Source of the DNA: Sulfurimonas sp.
GTDB taxonomy: Bacteria; Campylobacterota; Campylobacteria; Campylobacterales; Sulfurimonadaceae
DNA: 64,000 nucleotides
Direction of reading: 5' to 3'
Assembly (NCBI RefSeq): GCF_041583195.1
Contig: NZ_JBFHGL010000003.1
Location: 62,001 to 126,000 of the forward strand
Part shown: in pieces, positions 54,125-63,566 of the stretch
How positions within the stretch are numbered: position 1 is the stretch's first letter
Layout of the letters: every line of letters starts with the position of its first letter
Program-made: the position numbers and the translations under genes
The notes under the pieces: generated by a model
What the model saw: the letters and a program-made list of their open reading frames with translations, nothing else
Database searches by the model: none
What the model was told of the DNA's origin: nothing

Positions 54125-54713
54125 CAACTTTTAGTTTTGAAAAAACTTCTCCATCTTCTTTAAATATTTCAAGTTCTGTATCTATAGGGTTTCTTTGTTT
54201 TAGAAGTGAACCTTGAACAGAGTGAAGCACATGTGTAAATTTTGCAAATAACGGTACGACTATATATTCTATATGTGCATTAGCTATTACATCTGCCAAC
54301 TTATCAATAATACAATAGTAAACTGCTTTGTTAACTGAGCGCTGAATTAAATAATCATGCATTATCTCTATATTGCTCTCTAGTATTTCAATTTCATCAT
54401 CTGTTAAAACTTTTGATTCATGAGCTCTCTGTATATTATGCTCAATCTCATCTTCAACATCATGGTTTTCTTTTTCAATAAGTTTATTTAAATCACTGCA
54501 GTATTTTTTTAATTCTTCAAAAAGTTCATCTTTACTCAGTCTTCTTGTATCTGCATGATATTTATATGTATTTCCCTTTAGATTTTCATCACCTAAAGCT
54601 TTTATCAGTTGTATAACTATATTAAGGTAGACATATTTATCTTCTTTATTGTTGTCAAATTCAATACTAGTGTGAGAGATTATAGGTTTAGGACCAACAT
54701 ATTTTAATTGCAT
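54108..54713 (-). CDS. Protein of unknown function
   Basis: 201 aa, soluble, mostly helical. The N-terminus (LKYVGPKPIISHTSIEFDNNK) has a beta-hairpin look; residues 75-130 form a likely coiled coil. No family recognised. SD AAGGGG is well placed before the ATG, and ychF ends 18 bp upstream in the same direction, so it may be the second gene of a ychF transcript. Confidence 0.6.
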   Translation of the reverse strand: MQLKYVGPKPIISHTSIEFDNNKEDKYVYLNIVIQLIKALGDENLKGNTYKYHADTRRLSKDELFEELKKYCSDLNKLIEKENHDVEDEIEHNIQRAHESKVLTDDEIEILESNIEIMHDYLIQRSVNKAVYYCIIDKLADVIANAHIEYIVVPLFAKFTHVLHSVQGSLLKQRNPIDTELEIFKEDGEVFSKLKVVKLLN

Positions 54714-54731
54714 ATCTACCCCTTTATATTG

Positions 54732-55832
54732 TTATACGTTAAATCTAAAGTGCATTATATCACCATCTTGCACTATATACTCTTTTCCTTCAAGTCTCAT
54801 TTTTCCGGCTTCTTTGGCTTTTTGCTCTCCACCACATGCTATATAGTCCTCATAAGAGATAACTTCAGCACGAATAAAGCCTTTTTCAAAGTCATTATGA
54901 ATAGCTGCTGCTGCACGAGGAGCTGTTGAATTTTTTCTAATTGTCCATGAGCGAACCTCTTTTACACCTGCTGTAAAATAACTCATAAGACCAAGTTTAT
55001 CAAATCCTTTGTGAATGATCTGCTCTAGACCTGATTCTTTCACACCTAGTTCATCTAAAAACTCTTTTGCTTCCTCTTCATCAAGACCTACAAGTTCTTC
55101 TTCAACTTTTGCGCATAGTTTGATAAGTTCACAGTTGTTTTTATCTGCATGTTCTTTTAATGCTTTTACATAATCATTATCTTCTAAAAGACCGTCTTCA
55201 TCAGTATTAGCACCATACATAATCTCTTTGTTTGTTAAAAATCTAACTTCTTGATTTAGCTGTTTGTATTCATCAGTATCAGTTTTGTCAAAGTTACGTG
55301 CTAAATTTCCATCAGCTAGGAATTCTAAAAGCTCTTCCGCTATATCTAAAATACCTTTTGCACTTTTATCAGCTTTTGCTTGACGCTTTAGTCTGTCTAT
55401 ACGGTTTGATAGTACTTCAATATCAGCTAAAACAAGCTCACCTTCAATGATCTCAACATCACGTAAAGGGTCAATACTTCCTTCGTTATGAACAATATTT
55501 TCATCATCAAAGCATCTTACTATTTGAAGAATAACTTCTGTTTCACGGATATTAGATAAAAACTTGTTTCCAAGACCTTCACCTTTACTTGCACCTTTTA
55601 CAAGTCCTGCAATATCAACAAAATCAAGTGTTGAATACTGAATACGCTCAGGGTTAACAATCTTCGCAAGTTCTGATAGTCTTGAATCAGGAACAGGAAC
55701 TATTGCTTTATTTGGCTCTATTGTACAAAAAGGGTAGTTTGCAGCTTCTGCGTTTTGAGCCTTTGTTAGTGCATTGAAAGTTGTTGATTTACCTACGTTT
55801 GGAAGTCCTACTAGACCTATACTTAATCCCAT
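54732..55832 (-). CDS. ychF: Obg-like ATPase YchF
   Basis: 366 aa, full length. A P-loop protein of the TRAFAC GTPase class that prefers ATP. G1 GLPNVGKST (about 8-16), G3 DIAGLVKGAS, a coiled-coil insertion and the C-terminal TGS domain (about 280-366) are present. It interacts with ribosomes and affects stress responses in other bacteria. It appears to start its own transcription unit, 51 bp after pepA. Confidence 0.95.
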   Translation of the reverse strand: MGLSIGLVGLPNVGKSTTFNALTKAQNAEAANYPFCTIEPNKAIVPVPDSRLSELAKIVNPERIQYSTLDFVDIAGLVKGASKGEGLGNKFLSNIRETEVILQIVRCFDDENIVHNEGSIDPLRDVEIIEGELVLADIEVLSNRIDRLKRQAKADKSAKGILDIAEELLEFLADGNLARNFDKTDTDEYKQLNQEVRFLTNKEIMYGANTDEDGLLEDNDYVKALKEHADKNNCELIKLCAKVEEELVGLDEEEAKEFLDELGVKESGLEQIIHKGFDKLGLMSYFTAGVKEVRSWTIRKNSTAPRAAAAIHNDFEKGFIRAEVISYEDYIACGGEQKAKEAGKMRLEGKEYIVQDGDIMHFRFNV

Positions 55833-55883
55833 TTTTTACCTTTAGAAAATTTATACTTAATTTATCTTAAATAATTTTTGAGA

Positions 55884-57284
55884 TTATAGCAAGTTTTTTA
55901 GAAAACTGCTCATAAGTCTAACGCCAGCACCTGTTCCGCCGTATACATTACAATCCCAAGGTGACTCAGTATATGCACTACCAGCTATATCAAAATGTAG
56001 CCATTTACCTTTATTTTCTTCTCTTATAAAGTTGTCTAGATATAATCCTGCCGTAATAGCTCCACCAAATGGTTTTGAAGCTACATTTGAAATGTCTGCT
56101 ATATCGCTTTTTAGAAGTTTTTTAAGGTGTCTGTTAAAAGGAAGAGAACCAACTAGTTCCCCTGAATTATTCGCTGCATCAAATACATAGTGTTTAAGTG
56201 TATTTGAGTGTCCCATAACACCTGTAGTATATTGTCCAAGTGCTACCATACATGCACCTGTTAGTGTTGCAAAATCAAATATGTAATCTGCTTTTACTTT
56301 ATCTTGAGCATAATCAAGTACGTCACATAAAACTAATCTTCCCTCTGCATCTGTATTTCTAACCTCTACAGTTTTCCCGCTTCTTGTAACTAAAACATCA
56401 TCTGGCTTGTAAGCATCTCCACCGATCATATTCTCAACTGCACCTACAAATGCGTGAACTTCAATATCTAGTTTTAGTTCACTTACAGCTTTAATGATCC
56501 CAAGAACAGCACAAGCTCCAGCTTTATCCATCTTCATGGTTACCATAGAAGTTGATGGCTTAAGACTAAGTCCACCACTATCATATGTTAGACCTTTACC
56601 AACAAGAGTTATAACTTTTTTAGCTTTCTTCTTAGGTTTGTATGTCAGGTGTATAAGTTGGCTCTCGTGTCTTGAAGCACGTCCAACAGCAAGCATAGCG
56701 CCACATTTCTCTTTTTTAAGAGCTTTTTCACCTAAAATATTACATTCTAAGTTATTTTCTTTAGCAAGCTCGCTTGATAGTTTAGCAAGTGTTTCTGGGT
56801 GTATATCTTCAGGAATAGTATTTACAATATCACGAGTAAAACATGTAGCTTCTGCAACTATTACGGCTTCTTCAAAAGCATTTTGCAGCTTCTTGATATC
56901 TTTACATACTAAATTTATATTTTTTAGAGTAGTTTTTTTAGGTTCTGATTTATAAGTGTTGTATTCATAACCCCCTAATATAATTCCCTCTACAACAGCT
57001 TTTATATTTTGATCATCTACATCAAAACTAGCAGTTTTGTATTTAGCAGATTTTAGTGCTTTGATCGCTATTGAACATACACTTCTTGTGTTATCGCTTG
57101 ATTCATCATCAACGCCACATGCTAAATATCCTTTTTCATGTAAAAAGCATATAGTGTCTTGCTCAGCTGTAAAACCTGCTAAGTCAAGGATCTTTTTGTC
57201 TTTAATTGTTTTTAGCTTATCTTTTGTAATTAAGTCAACTGATACGTCTGAACCATTTTTATTCTGTGTTAGTTTGATATTCAT
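55884..57284 (-). CDS. pepA: Leucyl aminopeptidase (M17)
   Basis: 466 aa. Cytosolic hexameric metallopeptidase releasing N-terminal residues. The M17 signature NTDAEGRLVL (metal and catalytic residues) and the KMDKAG motif with its catalytic Lys are intact. SD GGAT; candidate -10 TATACT near 57314-57319 on the minus strand. E. coli PepA also binds DNA, but nothing here speaks to that. Confidence 0.94.
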   Translation of the reverse strand: MNIKLTQNKNGSDVSVDLITKDKLKTIKDKKILDLAGFTAEQDTICFLHEKGYLACGVDDESSDNTRSVCSIAIKALKSAKYKTASFDVDDQNIKAVVEGIILGGYEYNTYKSEPKKTTLKNINLVCKDIKKLQNAFEEAVIVAEATCFTRDIVNTIPEDIHPETLAKLSSELAKENNLECNILGEKALKKEKCGAMLAVGRASRHESQLIHLTYKPKKKAKKVITLVGKGLTYDSGGLSLKPSTSMVTMKMDKAGACAVLGIIKAVSELKLDIEVHAFVGAVENMIGGDAYKPDDVLVTRSGKTVEVRNTDAEGRLVLCDVLDYAQDKVKADYIFDFATLTGACMVALGQYTTGVMGHSNTLKHYVFDAANNSGELVGSLPFNRHLKKLLKSDIADISNVASKPFGGAITAGLYLDNFIREENKGKWLHFDIAGSAYTESPWDCNVYGGTGAGVRLMSSFLKNLL

Positions 57285-57358
57285 AATAATCCATTTTAGT
57301 TTAATATATAAAAGTATAATAGCAAAAAATGTTAAACCTATATATTGATGCTTTTTGA

Positions 57359-57364
57359 TATAAT
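57359..57364 (+). promoter_or_regulatory. -10 box giving a probable leaderless transcript
   Basis: GATATAAT, then 6 nt, then the ATG at 57371. No Shine-Dalgarno is present between them, so the transcript should begin at or next to the start codon. Confidence 0.45.
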
Positions 57365-57370
57365 TTCTGT

Positions 57371-58267
57371 ATGAGAAAAAAAAGGGTTTTAATACTAGAG
57401 ATAAACGACAAGAACTTTAATTCTTTAGAATCAATTTTAAAGCAAGAGGGGTATGAATCTATACAGTATAGATTCGATGTTGAAGATTTTGATTTTAATG
57501 CAGAAGATCTTGATGTAGCTTTAGTTAATACAAATATAGACTATATAAATATAGAACAGGTTTTTACACGTATAAATTTAAATAATGTGATTAAAGTTCC
57601 TATAGTTTTTTTAGATAATTCGCAAGAACATGACAAACAAGTTTTACAAAAATGTTATGAAAACGGTGGAAGTGATTTTATAAAAAGACCATTTGGTTCT
57701 AAAGAGATTATTTCAAGACTTAATTATCATTGTGAACAGATATACAAGTTGCGTGAATATAAACTAAGGGTGGATAAATTAGCACATCTTGCGACGGTTG
57801 ATCAGATGTCAAAACTCACGTCAAAGATGCATATGCAAGGGATTTTAAAACACCAAGTAAGTAACTTTAACAGATATAAAAGTCCGACTTCTATTTTATA
57901 TATAGGTTTAGAAAGTGTTGATAGGGCAGTTAGCACCTTTGGTTTTGAATATGGAGAAAAAATGATTCAACTATTCTCAAAACAACTTAAAAACTTACTA
58001 AGAGATTCAGATGCGGTGTCTCGCTGGTATGGATCGAATTTTATGATCTTGTTATCTGGAACAAATGTAAAGCAAGCTGAGATAGTTGCTAAAAAATTAA
58101 ATACATCATTGTCGACTTTAGAAATTATGAACGATACCAAACCGGTTGTGGCATTTGGTATAACTGAGTTTACAGAAGACGATTCTGTAGAAGAGATAGA
58201 GCAAAGGGCGGTTTACGCCCTTAAAGAAGCGAAAAAGAAAGATTACGGAAAAATTTTTGTTTGCTAG
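57371..58267 (+). CDS. REC-like plus GGDEF-like protein, both domains degenerate
   Basis: 298 aa. The N-terminal ~120 residues have the response-regulator fold, but the acceptor position in ALVNTNID appears to be Asn rather than Asp. The C-terminal GGDEF fold (about 140-298) has RWYGSNFMILL where GGDEF is expected. Neither phosphorylation nor cyclase activity is likely, so it probably signals by binding. The start is placed at the ATG because the REC strand begins at once. Ends 1 bp before trpB on the opposite strand. Confidence 0.75.
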   Translation: MRKKRVLILEINDKNFNSLESILKQEGYESIQYRFDVEDFDFNAEDLDVALVNTNIDYINIEQVFTRINLNNVIKVPIVFLDNSQEHDKQVLQKCYENGGSDFIKRPFGSKEIISRLNYHCEQIYKLREYKLRVDKLAHLATVDQMSKLTSKMHMQGILKHQVSNFNRYKSPTSILYIGLESVDRAVSTFGFEYGEKMIQLFSKQLKNLLRDSDAVSRWYGSNFMILLSGTNVKQAEIVAKKLNTSLSTLEIMNDTKPVVAFGITEFTEDDSVEEIEQRAVYALKEAKKKDYGKIFVC

Positions 58268-59467
58268 TTAGTCAAAGTGTAAAATATCTTTGGCTTGTAT
58301 CATATCTTTATCACCACGACCTGATAGGTTTACAATGATAATTTTATCTTTAATATTTTCCATTTTTTTAAGGTATGCTACTGCATGAGAACTCTCAAAT
58401 GCAGGTATAATTCCCTCTTTTTGACTTAACCAAACAAAAGCATCTAGTGCTTCTTGATCAGTTGCATAATCATACGAAACTGATTTGTTGTCTTTATGGA
58501 ATGCGTGTTCTGGTCCAATTCCTGGATAGTCAAGTCCTGCACTAATAGAGTGAGCTTCTAATACTTGTCCATCTTCATCTTGAAGTAAATAACTCATTTG
58601 CCCGTGTAGAACTCCAGGACGCCCCTTATTTAATGAACAACCATGTTTATCAGTATCAATTCCAAGTCCACCAGCTTCAATACCTATGCATTCAACACCT
58701 TCATCTTCTAAAAAGTGTTGAAACATACCTATAGCATTACTACCGCCACCTATACATGCGATTACATGATCAGGAAGTCGGTTTTCTTTCTCTAGTATTT
58801 GAGCTCTTGTTTCATACCCAATTATTGCTTGAAAATCACGTACCATTAATGGATATGGGTGTGGACCAGCTACAGTACCTATAATGTAAAAAGTATCTCT
58901 TGCATTTGTAACCCAGTGGCGGATTGCATCATTCATTGCATCTTTAAGTGTACGGCTTCCGCTCTCAACTGCATTTACCTTTGCTCCAAGAAGTTTCATT
59001 CGAAATACATTAAGTTCTTGACGTGAAACATCTTTAGCACCCATAAATATCTCACACTCTAGTCCTAAAAGTGCACATATAGTAGCTGTAGCAACACCGT
59101 GTTGTCCTGCACCAGTTTCAGCAATTATCTTTTTATAACCTAAGCGCTTTGCCATAATCCCTTGAGCTATAACGTTGTTTACTTTATGAGCACCTGTATG
59201 GTTTAGATCTTCACGTTTAAAATAAACTTTTGCCCCAAGTTCATCAGATATGTTTTGAGCAAAGTATAAAGGGCTAGGGCGACCTACATAGTCTTTTAAA
59301 TAGTAATGAACTTCTTTCCAAAACTCTTCATCGAAACGGATAGACTTATATTCTTGTTCTAGTTTTAAAAGTGCGGGCATTAGTGTTTCAGGTACATATC
59401 TCCCACCGTGTATATCAAAATGACCATTTAGATCAGGATCATATTTCGAAGCTTTTGGTATATACAT
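58268..59467 (-). CDS. trpB: Tryptophan synthase beta chain
   Basis: 399 aa. PLP enzyme joining indole and serine. The PLP Lys is in [15 protein letters not shown] (about 87-101), the phosphate-binding [10 protein letters not shown] and the C-terminal SGRGDKD are intact. trpA is not adjacent in this window; it follows apt directly (stop and start share one base) and ends the folD-lepB-rpiB-apt-trpB run. Confidence 0.96.
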   Translation of the reverse strand: MYIPKASKYDPDLNGHFDIHGGRYVPETLMPALLKLEQEYKSIRFDEEFWKEVHYYLKDYVGRPSPLYFAQNISDELGAKVYFKREDLNHTGAHKVNNVIAQGIMAKRLGYKKIIAETGAGQHGVATATICALLGLECEIFMGAKDVSRQELNVFRMKLLGAKVNAVESGSRTLKDAMNDAIRHWVTNARDTFYIIGTVAGPHPYPLMVRDFQAIIGYETRAQILEKENRLPDHVIACIGGGSNAIGMFQHFLEDEGVECIGIEAGGLGIDTDKHGCSLNKGRPGVLHGQMSYLLQDEDGQVLEAHSISAGLDYPGIGPEHAFHKDNKSVSYDYATDQEALDAFVWLSQKEGIIPAFESSHAVAYLKKMENIKDKIIIVNLSGRGDKDMIQAKDILHFD

Positions 59468-60015
59468 TAATCAACCTCTAAAACTGTATATACATCAGTT
59501 TTTTCACTTAAGTTTTTTATACCATCTAGAAATGATAGACCTAGAATAAAACAAGCCTCTACACATTTAGCGCCTGTCTGGTTTACAAGTGTTGCAGCTG
59601 CATTTGCAGTACCGCCTGTAGCTATTAGATCATCTATTAGTAGTACACGAGCATTTTCTACACCGCTGAATGCGTCTAAGTGTACTTCTATCTCATCAAC
59701 ACCGTATTCAAGTGCATATTTTTCACCGATTGTCGTATAAGGTAGTTTTCCTTTTTTTCTGATAGGAACAAAACCTATGCCAAGCATCTGAGCAAGTGCT
59801 GCACCAAATATAAATCCACGTGCATCTATACCTGCAATATAATCAAGGTTATAACTACTGTATCTATGGTGAAGATGTTTCATTAAAATACCATAAGCCT
59901 CTTTATTATTTAAAAGTGTTGTAATATCTTTAAATATAATTCCCTCTTTTGGAAAGTCTTTTATATTTCTAATTGAATTTTCTATTATTTGTTTATCGTT
60001 AGCGCTTAATGTCAT
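59467..60015 (-). CDS. apt: Adenine phosphoribosyltransferase
   Basis: 182 aa. Purine salvage enzyme forming AMP from adenine and PRPP. The PRPP-binding motif [17 protein letters not shown] is complete, and [15 protein letters not shown] and the KDITTLL block are typical. It lies 11 bp after the small coiled-coil gene. Confidence 0.95.
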   Translation of the reverse strand: MTLSANDKQIIENSIRNIKDFPKEGIIFKDITTLLNNKEAYGILMKHLHHRYSSYNLDYIAGIDARGFIFGAALAQMLGIGFVPIRKKGKLPYTTIGEKYALEYGVDEIEVHLDAFSGVENARVLLIDDLIATGGTANAAATLVNQTGAKCVEACFILGLSFLDGIKNLSEKTDVYTVLEVD

Positions 60016-60026
60016 AATTTTCTCCG

Positions 60027-60359
60027 TTATAGTAATGCATCTATTCTGTTTTCAAGTGCTTTTATTTTTCCGTTTAGTCTGTCGGTTTCTTGTCTATGTT
60101 TTGAGTTTCTTGATTTTAAAACTTTCAGTTCGTTTCTTAACTTTGTTAATTCTTCACTTAAAATGTCTACATTTCCTAGTGCACGCTGAAGCTGAATCTG
60201 ATATTTACGTATCAATATCTCTGCTTCTTGAAGAGTTAGTTTCATCAAGTCGTTGCTTCTTTGCTCTTTAGAAGTGATACTTTTAAAGTAAAACATCTTT
60301 ACAAAAAGGTAAATTGATAGTATCGATAAAACTGAAAGTAGTGACCATTCCCAAAACAT
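60027..60359 (-). CDS. Small membrane-anchored coiled-coil protein
   Basis: 110 aa. An N-terminal TM helix (about 5-25, [19 protein letters not shown]) followed by a cytoplasmic or periplasmic coiled coil to the end (about 35-108). No family recognised. SD AAAGGA precedes the ATG. It is embedded in the folD-lepB-M50-rpiB-apt operon, which argues that it is a real conserved gene. Confidence 0.65.
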   Translation of the reverse strand: MFWEWSLLSVLSILSIYLFVKMFYFKSITSKEQRSNDLMKLTLQEAEILIRKYQIQLQRALGNVDILSEELTKLRNELKVLKSRNSKHRQETDRLNGKIKALENRIDALL

Positions 60360-60369
60360 ATTTATTCCT

Positions 60370-60801
60370 TTAGTTTATTTCTATTTTTTCTACGCGTCCG
60401 CAGTGTCTACCACCATCAAAACTACCGGCAATCCAAGCATCTAAAATAGACTCTGCTACACCTTTGCCTACAATACGCTCACCAAAACAAAGTACATTCG
60501 CATCATTGTGACCACGTGCTACGGTTGCAGTGTATGCATCGTGACATAGTGCTGCACGAATACCTTCATGGCGATTAGCAGCCATACTCATTCCTATACC
60601 GCTGCCACAGATTAAAATCCCTTGTGCATCTGAGTCTTCTAAAACGCTAAGCGATAGTTTATGAGCATAATCCGGATAATCAACTCTATCTTTTGTAAAA
60701 GGCCCAAGGTCAATTACTTCATGTCCCTTTTGTTTTAAAAGATCAACAGTGTAATCTTTTAATTCTATACCTGCATGATCAGTTGCTATATAAAATTTCA
60801 T
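60370..60801 (-). CDS. rpiB: Ribose-5-phosphate isomerase B
   Basis: 143 aa. Interconverts ribose-5-P and ribulose-5-P in the pentose phosphate pathway. The catalytic Cys is in CGSGIGMSMAANR (about 66-78), and the N-terminal ATDHAG and RHCGRVEKI blocks fit RpiB (LacAB family). Normal length. 12 bp after the M50 protease gene. Confidence 0.94.
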   Translation of the reverse strand: MKFYIATDHAGIELKDYTVDLLKQKGHEVIDLGPFTKDRVDYPDYAHKLSLSVLEDSDAQGILICGSGIGMSMAANRHEGIRAALCHDAYTATVARGHNDANVLCFGERIVGKGVAESILDAWIAGSFDGGRHCGRVEKIEIN

Positions 60802-60813
60802 CTAACTTCTCTC

Positions 60814-61494
60814 CTATGTAGTTAATAATAATTCTAAAATTGTTTGTACCGGTAAAAGCAGTACATAATCTTTAATAGGCGTCATAAGTACAATTAGTAC
60901 TATTATGATACCATAACGTTCATTTTTATAAAAAAACTCCGCTACACTTCTTACCTTATGTTTTAGCGATAGGTGCATTAAAAAATGCGCACCGTCAAAC
61001 TGTGGTATTGGCAGCAGGTTAAATACTGCTAAAACTATATTTATCAGTAATAAATTCCATACAAACAGATATGTAAAAATATAAAATAAACCATCTAAGG
61101 TAGTTGGTTTGGCCATTGCTAAAATAGCAACAGACGCAATAACACCAAGTGTGAAATTATACACTATACCTGCTAAATCTACCTGCATAGCACCATTGTA
61201 ACCTGCATTTCTGATAACGGTAACGGTATTTATAGGTACAGGTTTAGCCCAACCAAATAAAAAACCACTCTCTCCACCTAAAAGTATAGGTAAGAAATAC
61301 ATAGTTGCCGGAACTAAAATTGTTCCAACAAGATCAACGTGAACTATTGGGTTTATGTTTAGTCTTCCTGCATTTTTTGCAGTCATATCACCATATTTAT
61401 AGGCAACCCATCCGTGCATAATCTCATGTCCGATTATTGCCACGGCTAAGGCTAATACTGCAGTTATGATTTTTAATAAATCAATAGATTCCAT
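60814..61494 (-). CDS. Site-2-protease-like membrane metallopeptidase (M50)
   Basis: 226 aa with about five transmembrane helices. The zinc motif HEIMH (HExxH, about 23-27) is near the N-terminus, and the third-ligand motif LLPIPQFDGAH is in the last third. No PDZ domain. It may perform intramembrane cleavage; the substrate is unknown. It overlaps lepB by 14 bp, suggesting translational coupling of the two membrane proteases. Confidence 0.85.
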   Translation of the reverse strand: MESIDLLKIITAVLALAVAIIGHEIMHGWVAYKYGDMTAKNAGRLNINPIVHVDLVGTILVPATMYFLPILLGGESGFLFGWAKPVPINTVTVIRNAGYNGAMQVDLAGIVYNFTLGVIASVAILAMAKPTTLDGLFYIFTYLFVWNLLLINIVLAVFNLLPIPQFDGAHFLMHLSLKHKVRSVAEFFYKNERYGIIIVLIVLMTPIKDYVLLLPVQTILELLLTT

Positions 61495-62293
61495 GATCGT
61501 CTTTGTCGTGTTTTTCTCTCTCGGCTATAGCTTTATCCAGATGAATAGGTTGTTCTAAATCCGTTGGAGTTTTACCCATTCTATCCCATCTGATCTCCCA
61601 GTTTTCATCTATTGAAAAATATACAAACCAAGGTGTACCTTCAATATTTTCATATGGAACTGTACCCCAAAAACGGCTGTCATTTGAGTGATCACGGTTA
61701 TCACCCATCATAAAATATTCACCTTCAGGCACTCTTATAGGACTTAGGTTAAATAGAGGTGCACGTCTTGGATTGCCGTCATTTATTACTTTGTCATCAT
61801 TATGAATTCCATGATGATCTTTTCTATAAGGATTTTTTACCCATAGTTTTCCTGCAAGTTTTACTACTTCATAACCCTCATAGTTTTTTTCTATCCATTC
61901 ATCACCTTCGTTGAAGTGTATAAAAAGATCTTTATTTATAAGAAAAAGCTCATCGTTTGGAAGTGCTACACATCTTTTTACAAAGTGAGTTTGAGTGTTG
62001 TGAGGGTATCTAAATATTACAACATCACCACGTTTTGGTTTGTCCCCATCGATCAGTTTTAAAGAATCACTCCATGGCATAATTGAGATCTCTAAAAAAG
62101 GGATATGTGGCATAGGGATACCATATGCGAACTTTTTACCAAATAGGTGATCGCCTATTAAAAGTGAATCTTTCATACTTCCAGATGGAATTCTAAAAGC
62201 CTGTGCTATAAAAAAGATTATAAATAAAACAATTATTATTGTTCCTGTCCAAGAGTTTGAGAATCTGTAAGCTTTACCTAATACCTCTTTCAT
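61481..62293 (-). CDS. lepB: Signal peptidase I
   Basis: 270 aa. One TM helix (about 14-34), then the serine-lysine dyad: Ser in FRIPSGSMKDSLL and Lys in KRCVAL (after VVIFRYPHN). The GDNRDHSNDSRFWG box is intact. It cleaves signal peptides from exported proteins. It shares one base with folD's end and overlaps the M50 gene. Confidence 0.95.
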   Translation of the reverse strand: MKEVLGKAYRFSNSWTGTIIIVLFIIFFIAQAFRIPSGSMKDSLLIGDHLFGKKFAYGIPMPHIPFLEISIMPWSDSLKLIDGDKPKRGDVVIFRYPHNTQTHFVKRCVALPNDELFLINKDLFIHFNEGDEWIEKNYEGYEVVKLAGKLWVKNPYRKDHHGIHNDDKVINDGNPRRAPLFNLSPIRVPEGEYFMMGDNRDHSNDSRFWGTVPYENIEGTPWFVYFSIDENWEIRWDRMGKTPTDLEQPIHLDKAIAEREKHDKDDHGIY

Positions 62294-63165
62294 TAAGCTT
62301 CTTTCTCTTCTTTAAGTTTTTTAGCATTTATCTTTGCAGCTTTTAGAGTATTGCTTAGAAGCATAGCAATAGTCATAGGTCCAACTCCACCAGGACTTGG
62401 TGTTATGTATGAGCTTTTTTTACTAACATTTTCAAAATCAACATCACCAACTAGTTTTCCCTCTTTAGTTCTGCTAACTCCAATATCTACGATCACAACA
62501 TCATCTTTAACCATATCTTCCGTTATTAGGTTGATCACACCAACTCCACATAAAACAATGTCAGCGCCAAGTGTGTGTTTTTTCAGATCATCTGTAAAAA
62601 TGTGACATATCTCAACTGTAGCATCTGCATTTAAAAGTAGGGCAGCCATAGGTTTACCAACAATGTTTGAAGCTCCAACAACTACACAGTTTTTACCTTT
62701 TACATCTATGTTGTACTCTTTTAGTAACTCCATTACACCAAGTGGCGTACACGGTACAAAACCATCAAGATTAGTTACTAAACGTCCTACGTTGTATGGG
62801 TGGAATCCATCTACATCTTTTGCAGGATCAACTAGTTCTAAAAGTTTAGTAGTGTCTATATGAGCTGGAAGAGGCAGTTGAATTAAAATACCGTCAACAT
62901 TTGAATCGTTATTTAGCATTGTAATCGTTTTTTCAATAGCTTCTTGAGAGATTGTTTCAGGCATATCATGAGTAATAGAGTAAAACCCAACTCTGTCACA
63001 AGCTTTTTTCTTCATATTCACATATGCTGCACTTGCAGGATCTTGACCAACCAGCACAACAGCTAGTCCAGGTGTACAACCACATGTGTCTTTTAATTGT
63101 TTAACTTCTTGTTCAACTTGTTGTTCGATTTTTTGAGAGAGAGCTTTACCGTCTAATAATTGCAT
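62293..63165 (-). CDS. folD: Methylenetetrahydrofolate dehydrogenase/cyclohydrolase
   Basis: 290 aa. Supplies one-carbon units by interconverting methylene- and formyl-THF. Catalytic Lys in AAYVNMKKKACDRVG (about 46-60), and the signatures DGILIQLPLP, GKPMAALL and TPSPGGVGPMT are intact. First gene of the leftward folD-lepB-M50-rpiB-coiled-coil-apt-trpB operon. Confidence 0.96.
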   Translation of the reverse strand: MQLLDGKALSQKIEQQVEQEVKQLKDTCGCTPGLAVVLVGQDPASAAYVNMKKKACDRVGFYSITHDMPETISQEAIEKTITMLNNDSNVDGILIQLPLPAHIDTTKLLELVDPAKDVDGFHPYNVGRLVTNLDGFVPCTPLGVMELLKEYNIDVKGKNCVVVGASNIVGKPMAALLLNADATVEICHIFTDDLKKHTLGADIVLCGVGVINLITEDMVKDDVVIVDIGVSRTKEGKLVGDVDFENVSKKSSYITPSPGGVGPMTIAMLLSNTLKAAKINAKKLKEEKEA

Positions 63166-63192
63166 TTAAACCTCATAAATAATTTTTTAGAT

Positions 63193-63198
63193 ATTATA
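63193..63198 (-). promoter_or_regulatory. -10 box of folD
   Basis: CGATATAAT on the minus strand, 27 nt before the folD ATG, giving a leader of about 21 nt. Confidence 0.45.
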
Positions 63199-63224
63199 TC
63201 GTTTTAATATTAACTGGAGTTTTT

Positions 63225-63566
63225 ATGAGATTCGTACCGGCACTTTTTTTGCCACTTTTTTTATTTGCACAAAGTTCTTTTATAACACCGCTGGAGTACT
63301 CATCTTCGCTTTACAAAAATCCTAGAGGGATAGGGTGTTTTCATTGTCATGGTGAAAAAGGAGAGGGGAAAATAGTTGCAAATTACACTCATAACAAGCA
63401 GAAAAAAAACTTTGGCGGACCTGCTATAAACTCACTAAACTATGATGATTTTAAAAAATCTTTAGAGGTTTCAAAAAAAGGTATGCCGAGATACTACTTA
63501 ACGACAGATGAGATAAAAGCTTTGTTTTTTTATCTGCAACAGATGAAGGTGGAAAATGAAAATTGA
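63225..63566 (+). CDS. Periplasmic cytochrome c
   Basis: 113 aa. Signal peptide (1-16, FLFA-QS), then one haem-c motif CFHCH (about 38-42). The C-terminal part ends in a helix with KGMPRYYL that provides the probable axial Met, as in small class I cytochromes. Electron carrier of unknown partner. SD TGGAG precedes the ATG. The 3' end overlaps the next gene by 11 bp. Confidence 0.85.
   Translation: MRFVPALFLPLFLFAQSSFITPLEYSSSLYKNPRGIGCFHCHGEKGEGKIVANYTHNKQKKNFGGPAINSLNYDDFKKSLEVSKKGMPRYYLTTDEIKALFFYLQQMKVENEN

Noticed and set aside
56494-56955. 153-aa plus-strand frame inside pepA
   Set aside because: Shadow frame of a well-conserved gene with no start signal.
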